DNA of 64,000 nucleotides from Clostridia bacterium (GCA_022793335.1 JAAWCQ010000010.1:84278-148277); one strand, 5' to 3'. Shown: positions 7,737-16,160, counted from the first letter of the stretch. Made by a program: numbers and translations. The notes: generated from the letters alone by a model not told the origin.

Positions 7737-8471
7737 ATGAAATTACTCAAAAAAAACATTTTAATAACTGGTGGAGCTGGTGGAATAGGTAGTGAACTTG
7801 TCAAAAAACTGGCAGTAAGAAACCAGGTTATTGTTTTGGATAAAAATTTAAAATCAATTCAAAAATTCGTTGATGATATTGAGGGTAAAAAGCTTAATGT
7901 TAAATTTTTTGCATGTGATATTTCAGATTTGACCAAAACAAATCAATTGTTAGAAGATATCAATTTAAAGTATGGTAAAATTGATGTATTAATCAATAAT
8001 GCCGCAATACAACGTGTTGGAGATTTTCTTGAAACAGAATTTATTGATGTCTTGAATACTAATATTATTGGTACAATGAATCTTACAAAATTGGTTGTCA
8101 AAAATATGATAAGTGGTGGAATGGTTTTTAATGTATTGTCTGTTCATGCATTTGTTACAAGAAGGCATAAGATTTCATATGATGTCAGCAAAGCAGCATT
8201 ACTAATGTTTACAAAAGAGTTGGCTCTTGAATTGGCACCAAAAGGTATAACAGTTAATGCCATTTCAATGGGAGCTTGTAAAACGAAAATGAATGATGAC
8301 TGGTTAAATAATGCTTCAGCAGTCGCAAATGTAAAACGGAAAATTCCTTTAGGAAAAATTGAAAGTGCAAGAGAAGTTGCCAAACAGATTGTTAATTTAC
8401 TAGAAAACTTTTGCAATCAGACAACAGGAAGTAACTTTGTGATTGATCAAGGGCGATCATTGAGAGGCTAA
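7737..8471 (+). CDS. Short-chain dehydrogenase/reductase (SDR)
   Basis: A 244-residue classical SDR. The Rossmann dinucleotide motif is TGGAGGIG (residues 11-18), Asp35 in VLDKN suggests NAD(H) preference, NNAA lies at 87-90, and the catalytic triad is Ser135, Tyr148 and Lys152 in YDVSK. It should oxidise or reduce an alcohol or carbonyl on a small substrate. There is no obvious Shine-Dalgarno sequence before the ATG, and the preceding gene ends only seven bases upstream, so translation probably depends on coupling. Neighbours (GT2, NDK-like, kinase) suggest a sugar or nucleotide-linked substrate, but the exact one is unknown. Confidence 0.93.
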   Translation: MKLLKKNILITGGAGGIGSELVKKLAVRNQVIVLDKNLKSIQKFVDDIEGKKLNVKFFACDISDLTKTNQLLEDINLKYGKIDVLINNAAIQRVGDFLETEFIDVLNTNIIGTMNLTKLVVKNMISGGMVFNVLSVHAFVTRRHKISYDVSKAALLMFTKELALELAPKGITVNAISMGACKTKMNDDWLNNASAVANVKRKIPLGKIESAREVAKQIVNLLENFCNQTTGSNFVIDQGRSLRG

Positions 8472-8474
8472 ATA

Positions 8475-9404
8475 ATGAGTTTTTCTTTCAGTATTATAGT
8501 ACCATATTTTAATAATAGCAAAACAGTTGACAAAACGATCAAATCAATAAAAAATCAAAATTATGAAAACTTTGAGGTCATTTTTGTTGATGATGGAAGT
8601 GCGCAGAGTGAGTTTGATTATTTAGAAAAAGCTACTAAAAAAATAAAGAACAAGCAAGTGTTAAAAATAGCTCATAGTGGTCTTTCATCTGCAAGAAATC
8701 ATGGAATAAAAGAATCAAAGAATGATTATATTCTATTTTTAGATTCAGATGATGAAATAAATGAAAATTTGCTTTCAAAACTAAATAAGTTTTTGATTAA
8801 AAATCAGGATGCAGATGTCATAAGATTCTTTGGACAAAGAATAAATGCCGATGGTGATATAACAGAAATATTAGATTTCCCTTTCTGTAAAAATGAGCAA
8901 GGTGAGGAGGTTATGAAAAAGGTTTTTACGACCGACTCAGATAAAGTGTTGGGGTTTGTTTGGCTGCTGGCTATAAAGAATGATTTTATTTTAAATAATG
9001 ATATTTCCTTTGAGGAAGGTGTATATCATGAAGACTATCTTTTCTTTTTTAAATATATGTTACTTGCACAGCATTTCTATACTTTTGATTTTATTGGTTA
9101 TAGATACTTTCAAAACCCTCACGGAATTATTAGGCGAAATGATTATGAATTAAAAAGAAAGAAAAGCTTTAATATGCTTTCAAATTCTGTTTATCTTATA
9201 GATTATTATAAAAAAATATCCAAAAATAATTCATTTAAACAGGTTGCGGAAAAATATTTTTCCTATTGTGCCTATAGAAAAATAAAATACTTAAATAAAG
9301 TTGATACAAAAGAATTTTTAAATGAGTTGAAGAAAAATAACATAAATTATAGGAAATATGTTGGTTTTGAGAATTATGGACATTCAATATCAAAATTTTT
9401 GTAA
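8475..9404 (+). CDS. Glycosyltransferase family 2
   Basis: A 309-residue GT-A fold glycosyltransferase. The N-terminus reads FSIIVPYFNNSKTVDKTI, followed by FEVIFVDDGS with the first Asp pair, SSARNHGIKES, and the DxD-type YILFLDSDDEIN near residue 90 that binds the metal and nucleotide-sugar. A later EEGVYHEDYLFFFKY carries the usual catalytic 'ED' segment. There is no membrane segment, so it is cytosolic or peripheral. The start is three bases after the SDR stop. GT2 enzymes of this size commonly build surface polysaccharide, but a single one beside an NDK-like protein and a small-molecule kinase could also glycosylate a soluble product. Confidence 0.93.
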   Translation: MSFSFSIIVPYFNNSKTVDKTIKSIKNQNYENFEVIFVDDGSAQSEFDYLEKATKKIKNKQVLKIAHSGLSSARNHGIKESKNDYILFLDSDDEINENLLSKLNKFLIKNQDADVIRFFGQRINADGDITEILDFPFCKNEQGEEVMKKVFTTDSDKVLGFVWLLAIKNDFILNNDISFEEGVYHEDYLFFFKYMLLAQHFYTFDFIGYRYFQNPHGIIRRNDYELKRKKSFNMLSNSVYLIDYYKKISKNNSFKQVAEKYFSYCAYRKIKYLNKVDTKEFLNELKKNNINYRKYVGFENYGHSISKFL

Positions 9405-9418
9405 AAGGAATTTTTAAT

Positions 9419-10060
9419 TTGAAAAGAAAAGCGGTTTTAATAATAAAACCAGATTTTATAACGAAGACTGGTTTAGATAAAATAGCAAAAGAGTTTGATG
9501 AACAAGGTCTTTTGTCTTGTATTGAAGGCACTTATAAAATAGATGGTTTTAAGATGTTTTCAAAATATCATAGAGAGCTTGAAATGCGTTTGTCTGATAA
9601 AGGTATGCTTGAGCAACAAAAAAAGTTGAAAGAGATGAACTTTACAATAGAGGCATATCCACAAGAGTATATTGATTATGGGATAATAGTTGTAATAAAA
9701 AATGACATGGAAGCAAGCGATGAAGAGTTTTTTCAAAAGGTTGATGCTGTAAAGAAGAATATACGAAATTTTATAAAGAAAGATGAGCTAGCTTCATTTG
9801 TGTTGAAACATGGTAAAACTTATAAGATTATTAAAGCACCAATAAGCCAGTGGCATGAGTGGAAAACGAGATATCAAGATAATCTTGGCTTTGCGTATTT
9901 TAATGGTGTCCATCTTGAAGACTATAGTCAATTTTTAGAACAACAAGATATAAGAATTTGTAAGCATCTTGGTGCTTTTGATGAGTGCAAAAAAATAAGG
10001 ATTTGCCAACTTCCTGTGTCTAGCGAAATAGAAATGGATGACCATGAGCTGGATATATAA
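9419..10060 (+). CDS. NDK-like domain protein of unknown role
   Basis: A 213-residue protein read from TTG at 9419 with AAAAGGAA upstream. The opening AVLIIKPDFITKTGLDKI matches the start of nucleoside diphosphate kinase (IKPD, residues 9-12). Near residue 165, YFNGVHLEDY resembles the NDK active-site segment N-x-x-H-x-x-D, with His165 in the place of the phosphorylated His. The middle differs from NDK: residues 55-130 hold an extra helical part, and the chain is about 60 residues longer than normal NDK (~150). It may transfer a phosphate to an unusual acceptor or only use the fold. It is the last gene of the operon. Its 3' end overlaps the convergent metallo-hydrolase gene by 41 bases. Confidence 0.8.
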   Translation: MKRKAVLIIKPDFITKTGLDKIAKEFDEQGLLSCIEGTYKIDGFKMFSKYHRELEMRLSDKGMLEQQKKLKEMNFTIEAYPQEYIDYGIIVVIKNDMEASDEEFFQKVDAVKKNIRNFIKKDELASFVLKHGKTYKIIKAPISQWHEWKTRYQDNLGFAYFNGVHLEDYSQFLEQQDIRICKHLGAFDECKKIRICQLPVSSEIEMDDHELDI

Positions 10061-10628
10061 ATATTTTTTTATCTTTGTATTTGCTCTTAAAATTGTTAAT
10101 ATTCTTTTTCCATAAGGCATTATTTGATGTAGGTAGGTCGGTATGAACTATTCTGTTATTAAAAATACTATCGCCAACAAAGAAATTATTCTCAATTTTA
10201 TATAAAACAGAACAGTCACTGTGTCCTTGAAAGGAAATGACCTCGATATTGATATCGCCAATTGTAATTATATCGTTGTTGGAAATAAAAAGGAGTTTTT
10301 CTTTTGGCAAATCAAAAGTCAAGTCTAGGTTGTGATTTTGTGAACAGTTAAGATAACTATCGTTTAATTTTTTAATTATATTTTCTGAACAATAAACTTT
10401 GCAATTATATTTAGCTGAGCACTCTGCGGTTGCAAGTAGGTGATCCCAATGCCCATGCGTGAGAAAAATTGCATTAAGCTTTTTGTTTTTAAGAAATCTT
10501 TTTATGGCTGCAGTGTCACAAGGGTCAATAGCTATATAAGATGAATTGGAAAAAATAATGTAGGAATTTATATCTATATTTCTGCTAGGTAAATTATAAG
10601 AATATTGCATTGTTTTAATGTTTATCAT
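10020..10628 (-). CDS. MBL-fold metallo-hydrolase
   Basis: A 202-residue metallo-beta-lactamase-fold enzyme of the glyoxalase II-like branch. The metal site is LTHGHWDH (His58, His60, Asp62, His63), a further ligand is in FQGHSD, and the chain ends with YPAHGHPF. It lacks any signal peptide. The start codon is one base after the stop of the upstream nucleotidyltransferase gene (read leftwards), so the two are one transcript. MBL enzymes cut esters, thioesters or phosphodiesters, and this sequence does not show which. Convergent overlap with the NDK-like gene hints that the two halves of the cluster evolved together. Confidence 0.92.
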   Translation of the reverse strand: MINIKTMQYSYNLPSRNIDINSYIIFSNSSYIAIDPCDTAAIKRFLKNKKLNAIFLTHGHWDHLLATAECSAKYNCKVYCSENIIKKLNDSYLNCSQNHNLDLTFDLPKEKLLFISNNDIITIGDINIEVISFQGHSDCSVLYKIENNFFVGDSIFNNRIVHTDLPTSNNALWKKNINNFKSKYKDKKIFIYPAHGHPFLFR

Positions 10629-10629
10629 T

Positions 10630-11277
10630 TTATAAATCCATATCTATTAAGTAGTTGTTTATAATTGAGTATAACTGGCAAACAGATAATTCTCTTCGCC
10701 TGTTGAATAATTCGCAAAGAGACACTTTGTCCTTTGGATAAAACTGTTTGATTGCGATGTCAATTTCTTTAAAATCATATTTTATTACGCTTTGGGCTTC
10801 TAATAATAATTTTTTTATTAAAACTAACTTTTTAAAAAGAGGTCGAAACTCATTGTAATTACTTCTTTTCACACTAATTATTGTTTTAGCAAGTTCACTT
10901 TTATAGTTTTGACACACATCTTCAATACTAACTATAGGAAGTTTTAATGTTTGTTCTTGAAATAAAATTTTGTTTTTGCCATTTGAAATTTCATAAAATG
11001 TAATTATGCATCTCTGCGGAATGAGCATTTTATCTAGTTCATTTTGAGTAAAAAAGGTTGTCCCAATATGAATTTTACAACTAGAAAAATAATTCAAAAA
11101 TTCTTGTATTTTTAAAAGATTGGTTGTTTTTGTGATTATTATATAGTCAAGGTCGCTCCAGTTTTCGATAAATTTGTTTTTGCCAGCACTTCCACAGAGA
11201 ATTATTCCAAGAAGGTCACTGAAAAACTCTTTGCTTTTTTCTAATATCTCAATGTTAATTTTATCAACAGTTTCCAT
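10630..11277 (-). CDS. Nucleotidyltransferase-fold (pol beta-type) protein
   Basis: A 215-residue protein with the minimal nucleotidyltransferase pattern: CGSAG (Gly29-Ser30) followed by WSDLDYIII (Asp42 and Asp44, metal ligands). A helical C-terminal half follows, as in antibiotic adenylyltransferases and KNTase-type proteins. It probably transfers a nucleotide to a small molecule or protein. There is no Shine-Dalgarno site. A promoter (11312-11284) places the transcription start at the ATG, so the mRNA should be leaderless. It leads the leftward pair with the metallo-hydrolase and is divergent from the HAD gene. Confidence 0.85.
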   Translation of the reverse strand: METVDKINIEILEKSKEFFSDLLGIILCGSAGKNKFIENWSDLDYIIITKTTNLLKIQEFLNYFSSCKIHIGTTFFTQNELDKMLIPQRCIITFYEISNGKNKILFQEQTLKLPIVSIEDVCQNYKSELAKTIISVKRSNYNEFRPLFKKLVLIKKLLLEAQSVIKYDFKEIDIAIKQFYPKDKVSLCELFNRRRELSVCQLYSIINNYLIDMDL

Positions 11278-11283
11278 AAAAAA

Positions 11284-11312
11284 ATTGTAATTAAAAATAG
11301 CAAATATGTCAA
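11284..11312 (-). promoter_or_regulatory. Promoter giving a leaderless mRNA
   Basis: On the minus strand: TTGACA (11312-11307), 17-base spacer, TACAAT (11289-11284), then six bases before the ATG at 11277. Transcription should start at or next to the start codon. Confidence 0.75.
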
Positions 11313-11332
11313 GTTATTTAGAGGGGAAATAT

Positions 11333-11992
11333 ATGATTTTAATTGATGCTGTCGGAGTTTTGATGTATAGCACAAAAACTGAAAAATTGATTAAAGATTA
11401 TCTTATTTCCTTAGATTTTGAGGAGATTTTTGTTGAAGAAGTGTTGAAATCTATGCACAAGTATGATTTTGGAGATTGTTTTACAACTAAAGAATGGTTT
11501 TCATCTTTTAAACAAGAGCTTGATTTTTATAATAATATATTGTCTGAAATTATAGATAAGATAGACCCTTCAAAACAAAAAATAATTTTCCAATCTTTAT
11601 ATAACTTTTTGCCATTTAATCAAAGAATATTGTACGATGATACAAAATTGTATTTGGAGAAATTAAGCAAACTTGACAAAGTTGTGCTAGTATCAAATGC
11701 CCATGCTTCAATGTTTCAACTGCTTGAAAAATTTGATATAAAAAGATACTTTTACAAAATTTACCTTTCTTGCGATTTGGCGTGTGCAAAGCCTAGCAGA
11801 ATCTTTTTTGAAAAAGTTTTAAGCGATTTAGGGGTGAAGGCAAAAAGTTGCTTTTATATTGATGATTGTAAGCAAAATATCATTGAGGCATCAAAACTTG
11901 AAATCAATTCTATTTTAATAGATAGGAAAACTGATAGTGCAGAAATTAAAAATTTAAAGGACTTTTATGAAAAGATTAGAACTGAATATTAG
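11333..11992 (+). CDS. HAD-superfamily hydrolase
   Basis: A haloacid-dehalogenase-type phosphatase of 219 residues from the ATG at 11333, chosen because GAGGGG lies just upstream; an upstream ATG at 11306 has no site. Motif I is LIDAVGVL: nucleophile Asp5 is present but the second Asp of DxD is Val, as sometimes in dehalogenase-type members. Motif II is VLVSNAH, motif III uses Lys in CAKPSRIFF, and motif IV is YIDDCKQN. The cap is helical and lies after motif I. It should act on a phosphorylated or halogenated small substrate. The next gene starts inside its 3' end, so it is coupled to the kinase-like protein. Confidence 0.9.
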   Translation: MILIDAVGVLMYSTKTEKLIKDYLISLDFEEIFVEEVLKSMHKYDFGDCFTTKEWFSSFKQELDFYNNILSEIIDKIDPSKQKIIFQSLYNFLPFNQRILYDDTKLYLEKLSKLDKVVLVSNAHASMFQLLEKFDIKRYFYKIYLSCDLACAKPSRIFFEKVLSDLGVKAKSCFYIDDCKQNIIEASKLEINSILIDRKTDSAEIKNLKDFYEKIRTEY

Positions 11993-12983
11993 AAAATTGA
12001 CAGAAAATATTACAGATAAAAATTCTTTTGGAATATGCAAGATAAATAGAAAAAAATATTTCTATAAAACTTTTCATCATTCAGAAGACTATCAAAATGA
12101 AATAGATTGCTATGATGTAATTGATGGTAAAATAAAAGCGCCTCGAAGATTTTTTTTGTTAGAGAATGAAAAGACAATTATATATGAACTTATTAAAAAT
12201 ATAAATAGAAAAAATCTTCATCATTATTTATATACGAGTTTGAAAAAACCCAACATCAGATTTTTAGATTACATGCAGGTGTTGCCTATAAAAAGAGAAG
12301 AACATCTTTGTAAAAATACAAAATTTTTCCGACAAAGAGTTGCAATTATTGATTCATATTTAAAAGGGATTGACTTGCTTAATAGAAAAATTTTTGTAGG
12401 TGGCAATGAGTTTGATTTAAGAAAAATATTAAAAGAAACAAAACAAAAAATAATTGAAGAAAAACTGCTTACTACAATTTTGTCACAAGGGGATCCTATC
12501 GACCTTAATCTTCTTAATGATGGAACAGTTGTTGATTTTGAAACCGCAGGAGAAAATTCACTAATAGGAGAAATTGCGATATTTATAAATAATATTTTAA
12601 TAAATGGATATTACTTTTTTATAAAATATGCAAAATCAGATTATAAAAACTACTTGAAAGACTATAAAAAAAACAAGAAGAATTTGAAATGCAGATATGA
12701 GATGAGCTCTGATATTGTCAATATCAACTTTGAAGTTTTTGTACCTAAAAAAAACAGATTTTTAATAAATGATTATATTGATTATTTTCAGTCGAGATTG
12801 AGCGTTGATGAGAAAAGGGAAATAGATAATTATTTAAAATACTATCTCATTTTTAGATTCATTTCACCTAAAAATTGGTTTGAATTTTCTGAAGAAGATT
12901 TAATATCAACATTTGCACTAATTTGTATTACTTACAAAAATATTTCAAGTATAGATGATGTTAAAAATTTTATTAACAAATAG
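11967..12983 (+). CDS. Aminoglycoside-phosphotransferase-like kinase
   Basis: A 338-residue protein with a choline/aminoglycoside kinase-like active site. Residues 172-181 read LSQGDPIDLN, where Gln174 replaces the usual His of HGD, Asp176 is the catalytic base and Asn181 a metal ligand. VVDFETAG (Asp190, Glu192) is the DFE-type metal motif. The N-lobe Lys is probably Lys34 in YKTF. It would phosphorylate a small molecule in the cytosol. The start overlaps the HAD gene by 26 bases. A kinase coupled to a phosphatase-fold enzyme suggests a phosphorylated intermediate in this cluster. The substrate is unknown. Confidence 0.82.
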   Translation: MKRLELNIRKLTENITDKNSFGICKINRKKYFYKTFHHSEDYQNEIDCYDVIDGKIKAPRRFFLLENEKTIIYELIKNINRKNLHHYLYTSLKKPNIRFLDYMQVLPIKREEHLCKNTKFFRQRVAIIDSYLKGIDLLNRKIFVGGNEFDLRKILKETKQKIIEEKLLTTILSQGDPIDLNLLNDGTVVDFETAGENSLIGEIAIFINNILINGYYFFIKYAKSDYKNYLKDYKKNKKNLKCRYEMSSDIVNINFEVFVPKKNRFLINDYIDYFQSRLSVDEKREIDNYLKYYLIFRFISPKNWFEFSEEDLISTFALICITYKNISSIDDVKNFINK

Positions 12984-13341
12984 TGTTGAGTAAATAGCGT
13001 AATTAAAAAGGGAATTTATCATATTAGAATGTTTACTTGATATTGCAAATATAATATAAATTAGCAAACAAATAGGATTAGGTGGTTAGTATTTCTTATC
13101 CACTAAACACAATTAAGCCTTTCGGGGCTTTTTTTATTTGCAAAATGTTTAAGTTTAGCAAGAATTAGCATAGATTGGAGAAAGTTAGACGGCATTAGAA
13201 TTTTGGCATTTTATAATTGAAAGTAGGAGGTAGTAACTTTGAATATTTTAAGTCGATAACATTAAAAAATAGCAAGATTATTAAAAATATGCCGAATTAA
13301 AAAATCAATAATAAATAGAAATTTAAGTTAAGGAGAATTAC
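12984..13341. other. Intergenic stretch with terminator and micro-ORF remnant
   Basis: A strong AGGAGG (13225-13230) is followed by a TTG (13239) that runs only six codons before a stop, which looks like the decayed start of a gene upstream of the phage tail remnant. A terminator lies at 13115-13135. I see nothing else. Confidence 0.5.
13115..13135 (+). terminator. Intrinsic terminator
   Basis: AAGCC (13115-13119) and GGCTT (13126-13130) form a short stem followed by a T-run. It closes the rightward half of the biosynthetic-type cluster or an overlying small transcript. Confidence 0.7.
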
Positions 13342-14742
13342 ATGGAAATAAAACAATTTAAAGACAGGCAATCGTTGCATCCTGGAAGAAAAAAGTTGAC
13401 TATAATAAATCAAGAAGCAAATACGCTTACGGTTGATGAAGAATGGGCAGATAGTCCTAGTGTTGAAGGCTCTTTGGTAAATGCTGCAGTGCTTACAGAG
13501 TTTCAAAATGGCATTGTTGAGGCAGGCAACAATTCCAAGAATGCGGAAGGGGCGGCAGCAAGTGCAAAAAGTATAGCACAAGGTGCCGAGACAAAGGCGA
13601 CAAATGCGCTTTCTACCGCGCAAAGTGCAAATACGACAGCTTCAAGTGCCAAAACAATTGCACAAGGTGCTGAAACAAAAGCCAGCAGTGCAAAAGCTAT
13701 TGCAGAAGATGCACTTAATAAAGTTGAAACTTTTAATGGAAATGTTGATAATGAATTGTCTTGGACAAGCATAAATCCTCTTCAAAACAGGGCGGTAACT
13801 ATTGCTATAAGCAATAGACTTCCCAAAAGTGGTGGAGATATTACTGGTACTTTAAGGGTTTTTAATGAAAATCCGGAGTGGGTGTTAATCAATGATGAGG
13901 TTGATGTCACTATTGCTCCTAAAACCGCTAAACAAGAATTTAAATACAATGCATCCACAGTTATATCACAAAATTCACCTATAAGATTTGTTGGGAAAAT
14001 TCAGTATGACAATGTAACTAAAGATATAGATATTAAAGGGGCTAATAGGAAAGATTATACTGTCACTATAGAAGGTGGATATTTTAGTTTAAGTTTTGAT
14101 TCTATTATCAATATGTCAAAACAAGTTGTATTAAATTACATAAATACTTCTACAAAGACAATAAAAGTGTCTGGAAAAATTTACCAATGCAAAAGTGATA
14201 TACATACAAAACATATCGAAACCGATAGCATTATTGCATCTTCAATTGCATACAGCAATTCAGGCAAATTATATCCTTTAGCTACTCAAGCGGATATGAA
14301 TAGTGCAGATAATAATTTAAAATCAAAAATAGAGAGTGAGAGTGCCAAATTAAGTGGAGATTTAACTCAGATTCAAAGCAATTTGCAGGGGCAAATTGAC
14401 AATATTGTGTCGCAGATCGCAAACATTGTAAGCAAGCAAGTTGACATTTCTGTTGAAGAGATTAAGTCTTATTACGCCACTTGGAAGGCAGAAATCGGCA
14501 ATTTGAAGATTATTGGTGGAGCGACTCCTGCAAGTGAAGGTAAGAAAAACATTTATTTCAAAATGAATGGTGACACTGAAAATGATGTTTTTGACAACAT
14601 TTGTTTAGGTCTTTGGAGTGCTGGAAGATGGAGAACAGAATGTACTGCAAATGGCTGGCAATACACCTATATCAACAGCAAAAGTGAAGGTTATATCTTG
14701 CAAATCGGAAACGGAAGTTATTGGTTTGCAATTGGAATTTAG
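13342..14742 (+). CDS. Phage tail fibre / baseplate-type protein
   Basis: A 466-residue protein with RBS AAGGAGAA. Residues ~55-125 are an Ala/Ser/Thr-rich repetitive coiled region with the phrase IAQGAETKA repeated twice, typical of trimeric tail-fibre shafts. SGGDITGTLRV near residue 165 is the common tail-fibre 'GGxxTG' turn. A beta-rich middle, a second coiled region (ESAKLSGDLTQIQSNLQGQI) and a C-terminal domain with GLWSAGRWRTECTANGW follow; this C-terminus looks like a receptor-binding or chaperone-recognised tip. The next gene encodes its presumed assembly chaperone. No head, portal or lysis genes lie nearby, so this is a remnant or a domesticated module. Confidence 0.88.
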   Translation: MEIKQFKDRQSLHPGRKKLTIINQEANTLTVDEEWADSPSVEGSLVNAAVLTEFQNGIVEAGNNSKNAEGAAASAKSIAQGAETKATNALSTAQSANTTASSAKTIAQGAETKASSAKAIAEDALNKVETFNGNVDNELSWTSINPLQNRAVTIAISNRLPKSGGDITGTLRVFNENPEWVLINDEVDVTIAPKTAKQEFKYNASTVISQNSPIRFVGKIQYDNVTKDIDIKGANRKDYTVTIEGGYFSLSFDSIINMSKQVVLNYINTSTKTIKVSGKIYQCKSDIHTKHIETDSIIASSIAYSNSGKLYPLATQADMNSADNNLKSKIESESAKLSGDLTQIQSNLQGQIDNIVSQIANIVSKQVDISVEEIKSYYATWKAEIGNLKIIGGATPASEGKKNIYFKMNGDTENDVFDNICLGLWSAGRWRTECTANGWQYTYINSKSEGYILQIGNGSYWFAIGI

Positions 14743-14751
14743 GAGGATGAT

Positions 14752-15096
14752 ATGTATTATTTCAATAAAGGTTTTTATAAAAATATGCCAAATGAAAATG
14801 CAAGATATTTGTCGGATGAGCTTTATTATCAAATTATGGAAGCGATCGGAGATGGCGGAGTTTTGCAAGAAGATGAAAATGGAACGCCTTATGTTTGCGA
14901 AACTGTGCAAATGAAAGAAAATCAAATCGAAAATTTAAGAATTAGGCGTCAAATTGAATGTTTTAACATCGTTGACAGGCCTTTATGGCTTGCAAGTCTT
15001 TCGCCAGAGCAATATCAAGAGATTGTTGCTTGGAGGCAGGCGTGGTTGAATGTGACTATTTCGGGCGAAATTCCACAAAAACCATTATGGCTTTAA
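14752..15096 (+). CDS. Tail fibre assembly chaperone-like protein
   Basis: A 114-residue protein nine bases after the tail-fibre gene with RBS AGGAGGATGAT. It starts MYYFNKGFYKNMP and contains DELYYQIMEAIGDGG. The last 30 residues (SPEQYQEIVAWRQAWLNV, then PQKPLWL) carry the Trp-Arg and Pro-rich ending typical of Tfa-type phage chaperones that bind the fibre tip. It is complete. In phages such proteins are encoded directly after the fibre gene, exactly as here. A terminator follows at once. Confidence 0.82.
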   Translation: MYYFNKGFYKNMPNENARYLSDELYYQIMEAIGDGGVLQEDENGTPYVCETVQMKENQIENLRIRRQIECFNIVDRPLWLASLSPEQYQEIVAWRQAWLNVTISGEIPQKPLWL

Positions 15097-15106
15097 TGAT
15101 TAAAAA

Positions 15107-15133
15107 AAAGATACTTTAATTAGTATCTTTTTT
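15107..15133 (+). terminator. Bidirectional intrinsic terminator
   Basis: AAAGATACT (15107-15115) pairs with AGTATCTTT (15122-15130); A-run on the left and T-run on the right. It closes the phage remnant and may also stop the leftward MutT gene. Confidence 0.85.
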
Positions 15134-15178
15134 AATTTTTAATAATTTTTGTTGTTTATAACATTATTTTCAGCTTTT

Positions 15179-15637
15179 TTAATCAAAATTGTAAGAAATA
15201 AGCTTAAAATTCTCATCAAATTTAACATCTCCAGAAAATTCTTCGCCATCAAACATCTTTTTCATCCAGATTTTATCGGCAGCAAACATGTTGTCATAAG
15301 GAATTTCATCAAATTCAAACCAGCGTGGTTTCATTTCGTCAGACTCGCTGACAGTGCCTTCATAATCAGAAGCAACATAAACATGCATAATTTCATAGGT
15401 GGGCTCACCTTTTAAAAACATATCAAAATTGATAACTGCCTTTTTTGTATAATTTTTTGGAGTGACGCCAATTTCTTCTTGAGTTTCTCTTATCATAGCA
15501 TGCTCAATTTCTTCATCTTTTTCGACTTTGCCACCAATGCCATTGTAAAGCCCCATGCCAAAGCCTCTCTTTTTTTCTGCAAGCAATATTTTGTTGTCTT
15601 TGATAATTAAAAGCAGGGTGGTATTTAATGTTTTCAT
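15179..15637 (-). CDS. Nudix hydrolase, MTH1/MutT-like (8-oxo-dGTP type)
   Basis: A 152-residue Nudix enzyme with RBS AAGGAGAG. The segment KKRGFGMGLYNGIGGK before and into the Nudix box, then EEIEHAMIRETQEEIGV, matches the MTH1 branch that hydrolyses oxidised purine dNTPs. All Nudix-box residues are present. PRWFEFDEIPYDNMFAADK near the C-terminus is also MTH1-like: it holds the Trp and the acidic residue used for oxidised base recognition. It is monocistronic and sits between the phage remnant and tRNA-Trp. It probably sanitises the nucleotide pool. Confidence 0.93.
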   Translation of the reverse strand: MKTLNTTLLLIIKDNKILLAEKKRGFGMGLYNGIGGKVEKDEEIEHAMIRETQEEIGVTPKNYTKKAVINFDMFLKGEPTYEIMHVYVASDYEGTVSESDEMKPRWFEFDEIPYDNMFAADKIWMKKMFDGEEFSGDVKFDENFKLISYNFD

Positions 15638-15783
15638 ATTCTCTCCTTAGTAATTTATTTTCTCTTATTATTTTAGCTTTCTTGGGACTGTAAGTCAAAT
15701 ATTTATCAAGCATTTAATTGGGCTGTTAAACTAAAGATTTTGCTTGTAAGGATTAAACATTATCATAAAATTAAAAAAAATGT

Positions 15784-15812
15784 TTGACTTGAATGGAAAA
15801 GTGTGATAAACT
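15784..15812 (+). promoter_or_regulatory. Promoter of tRNA-Trp
   Basis: TTGACT (15784-15789), 17 bases, TAAACT (15807-15812), ending 15 bases before the tRNA. Confidence 0.7.
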
Positions 15813-15827
15813 AGCATAGTATTTTAT

Positions 15828-15901
15828 AGGGGTGTAGTTCATCGGTAGAATGAGAGTCTCCAAAACTCCAGAGGAGGGTTCAACTCCTTCCACCCCTGCC
15901 A
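15828..15901 (+). tRNA. tRNA-Trp (anticodon CCA)
   Basis: A 74-base cloverleaf: acceptor AGGGGTG/CACCCCT, D-arm GTTC/GAAT, anticodon loop CTCCAAA with anticodon CCA, T-arm GAGGG-TTCAACT-CCTTC, discriminator G (usual for bacterial tRNA-Trp) and an encoded CCA. The first anticodon-stem pair is an A-C mismatch. Confidence 0.95.
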
Positions 15902-15908
15902 ATTTTTA

Positions 15909-15965
15909 AATACGCCATGTAAGTGTTTTGTTATAAGCATTATCACTGTATGGTGTATTTTTTTT
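15909..15965 (+). terminator. Terminator after tRNA-Trp
   Basis: AATACGCCAT (15909-15918) pairs with ATGGTGTATT (15950-15959), with one G-U pair, followed by a long T-run. The loop is about 30 bases. Confidence 0.75.
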
Positions 15966-16160
15966 GTTTTGTCACTTTTTGGTCACAAATTATTCAAATT
16001 TGTGTTGATTTTTTCGTCCAAAAGAGCGATTGCTTTGTTTTTGGCGTTTGGTTAAAGGTGACCATAAGTTTTGATAGGATATACTAAAAAGGGTGTTTAG
16101 TGTAAGTTTGCTTGAAATATTTTTTTGACTGTGATATAATATTGGCAATGTGAGGTACAA

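Noticed and set aside
13239-13259. Small gene with perfect RBS
   Set aside because: The frame stops after six codons; it is listed only as a probable remnant.
13503-13774. Hydrophobic or basic frames inside the tail-fibre repeat region
   Set aside because: They are by-products of the Ala-rich repeats in the real frame.
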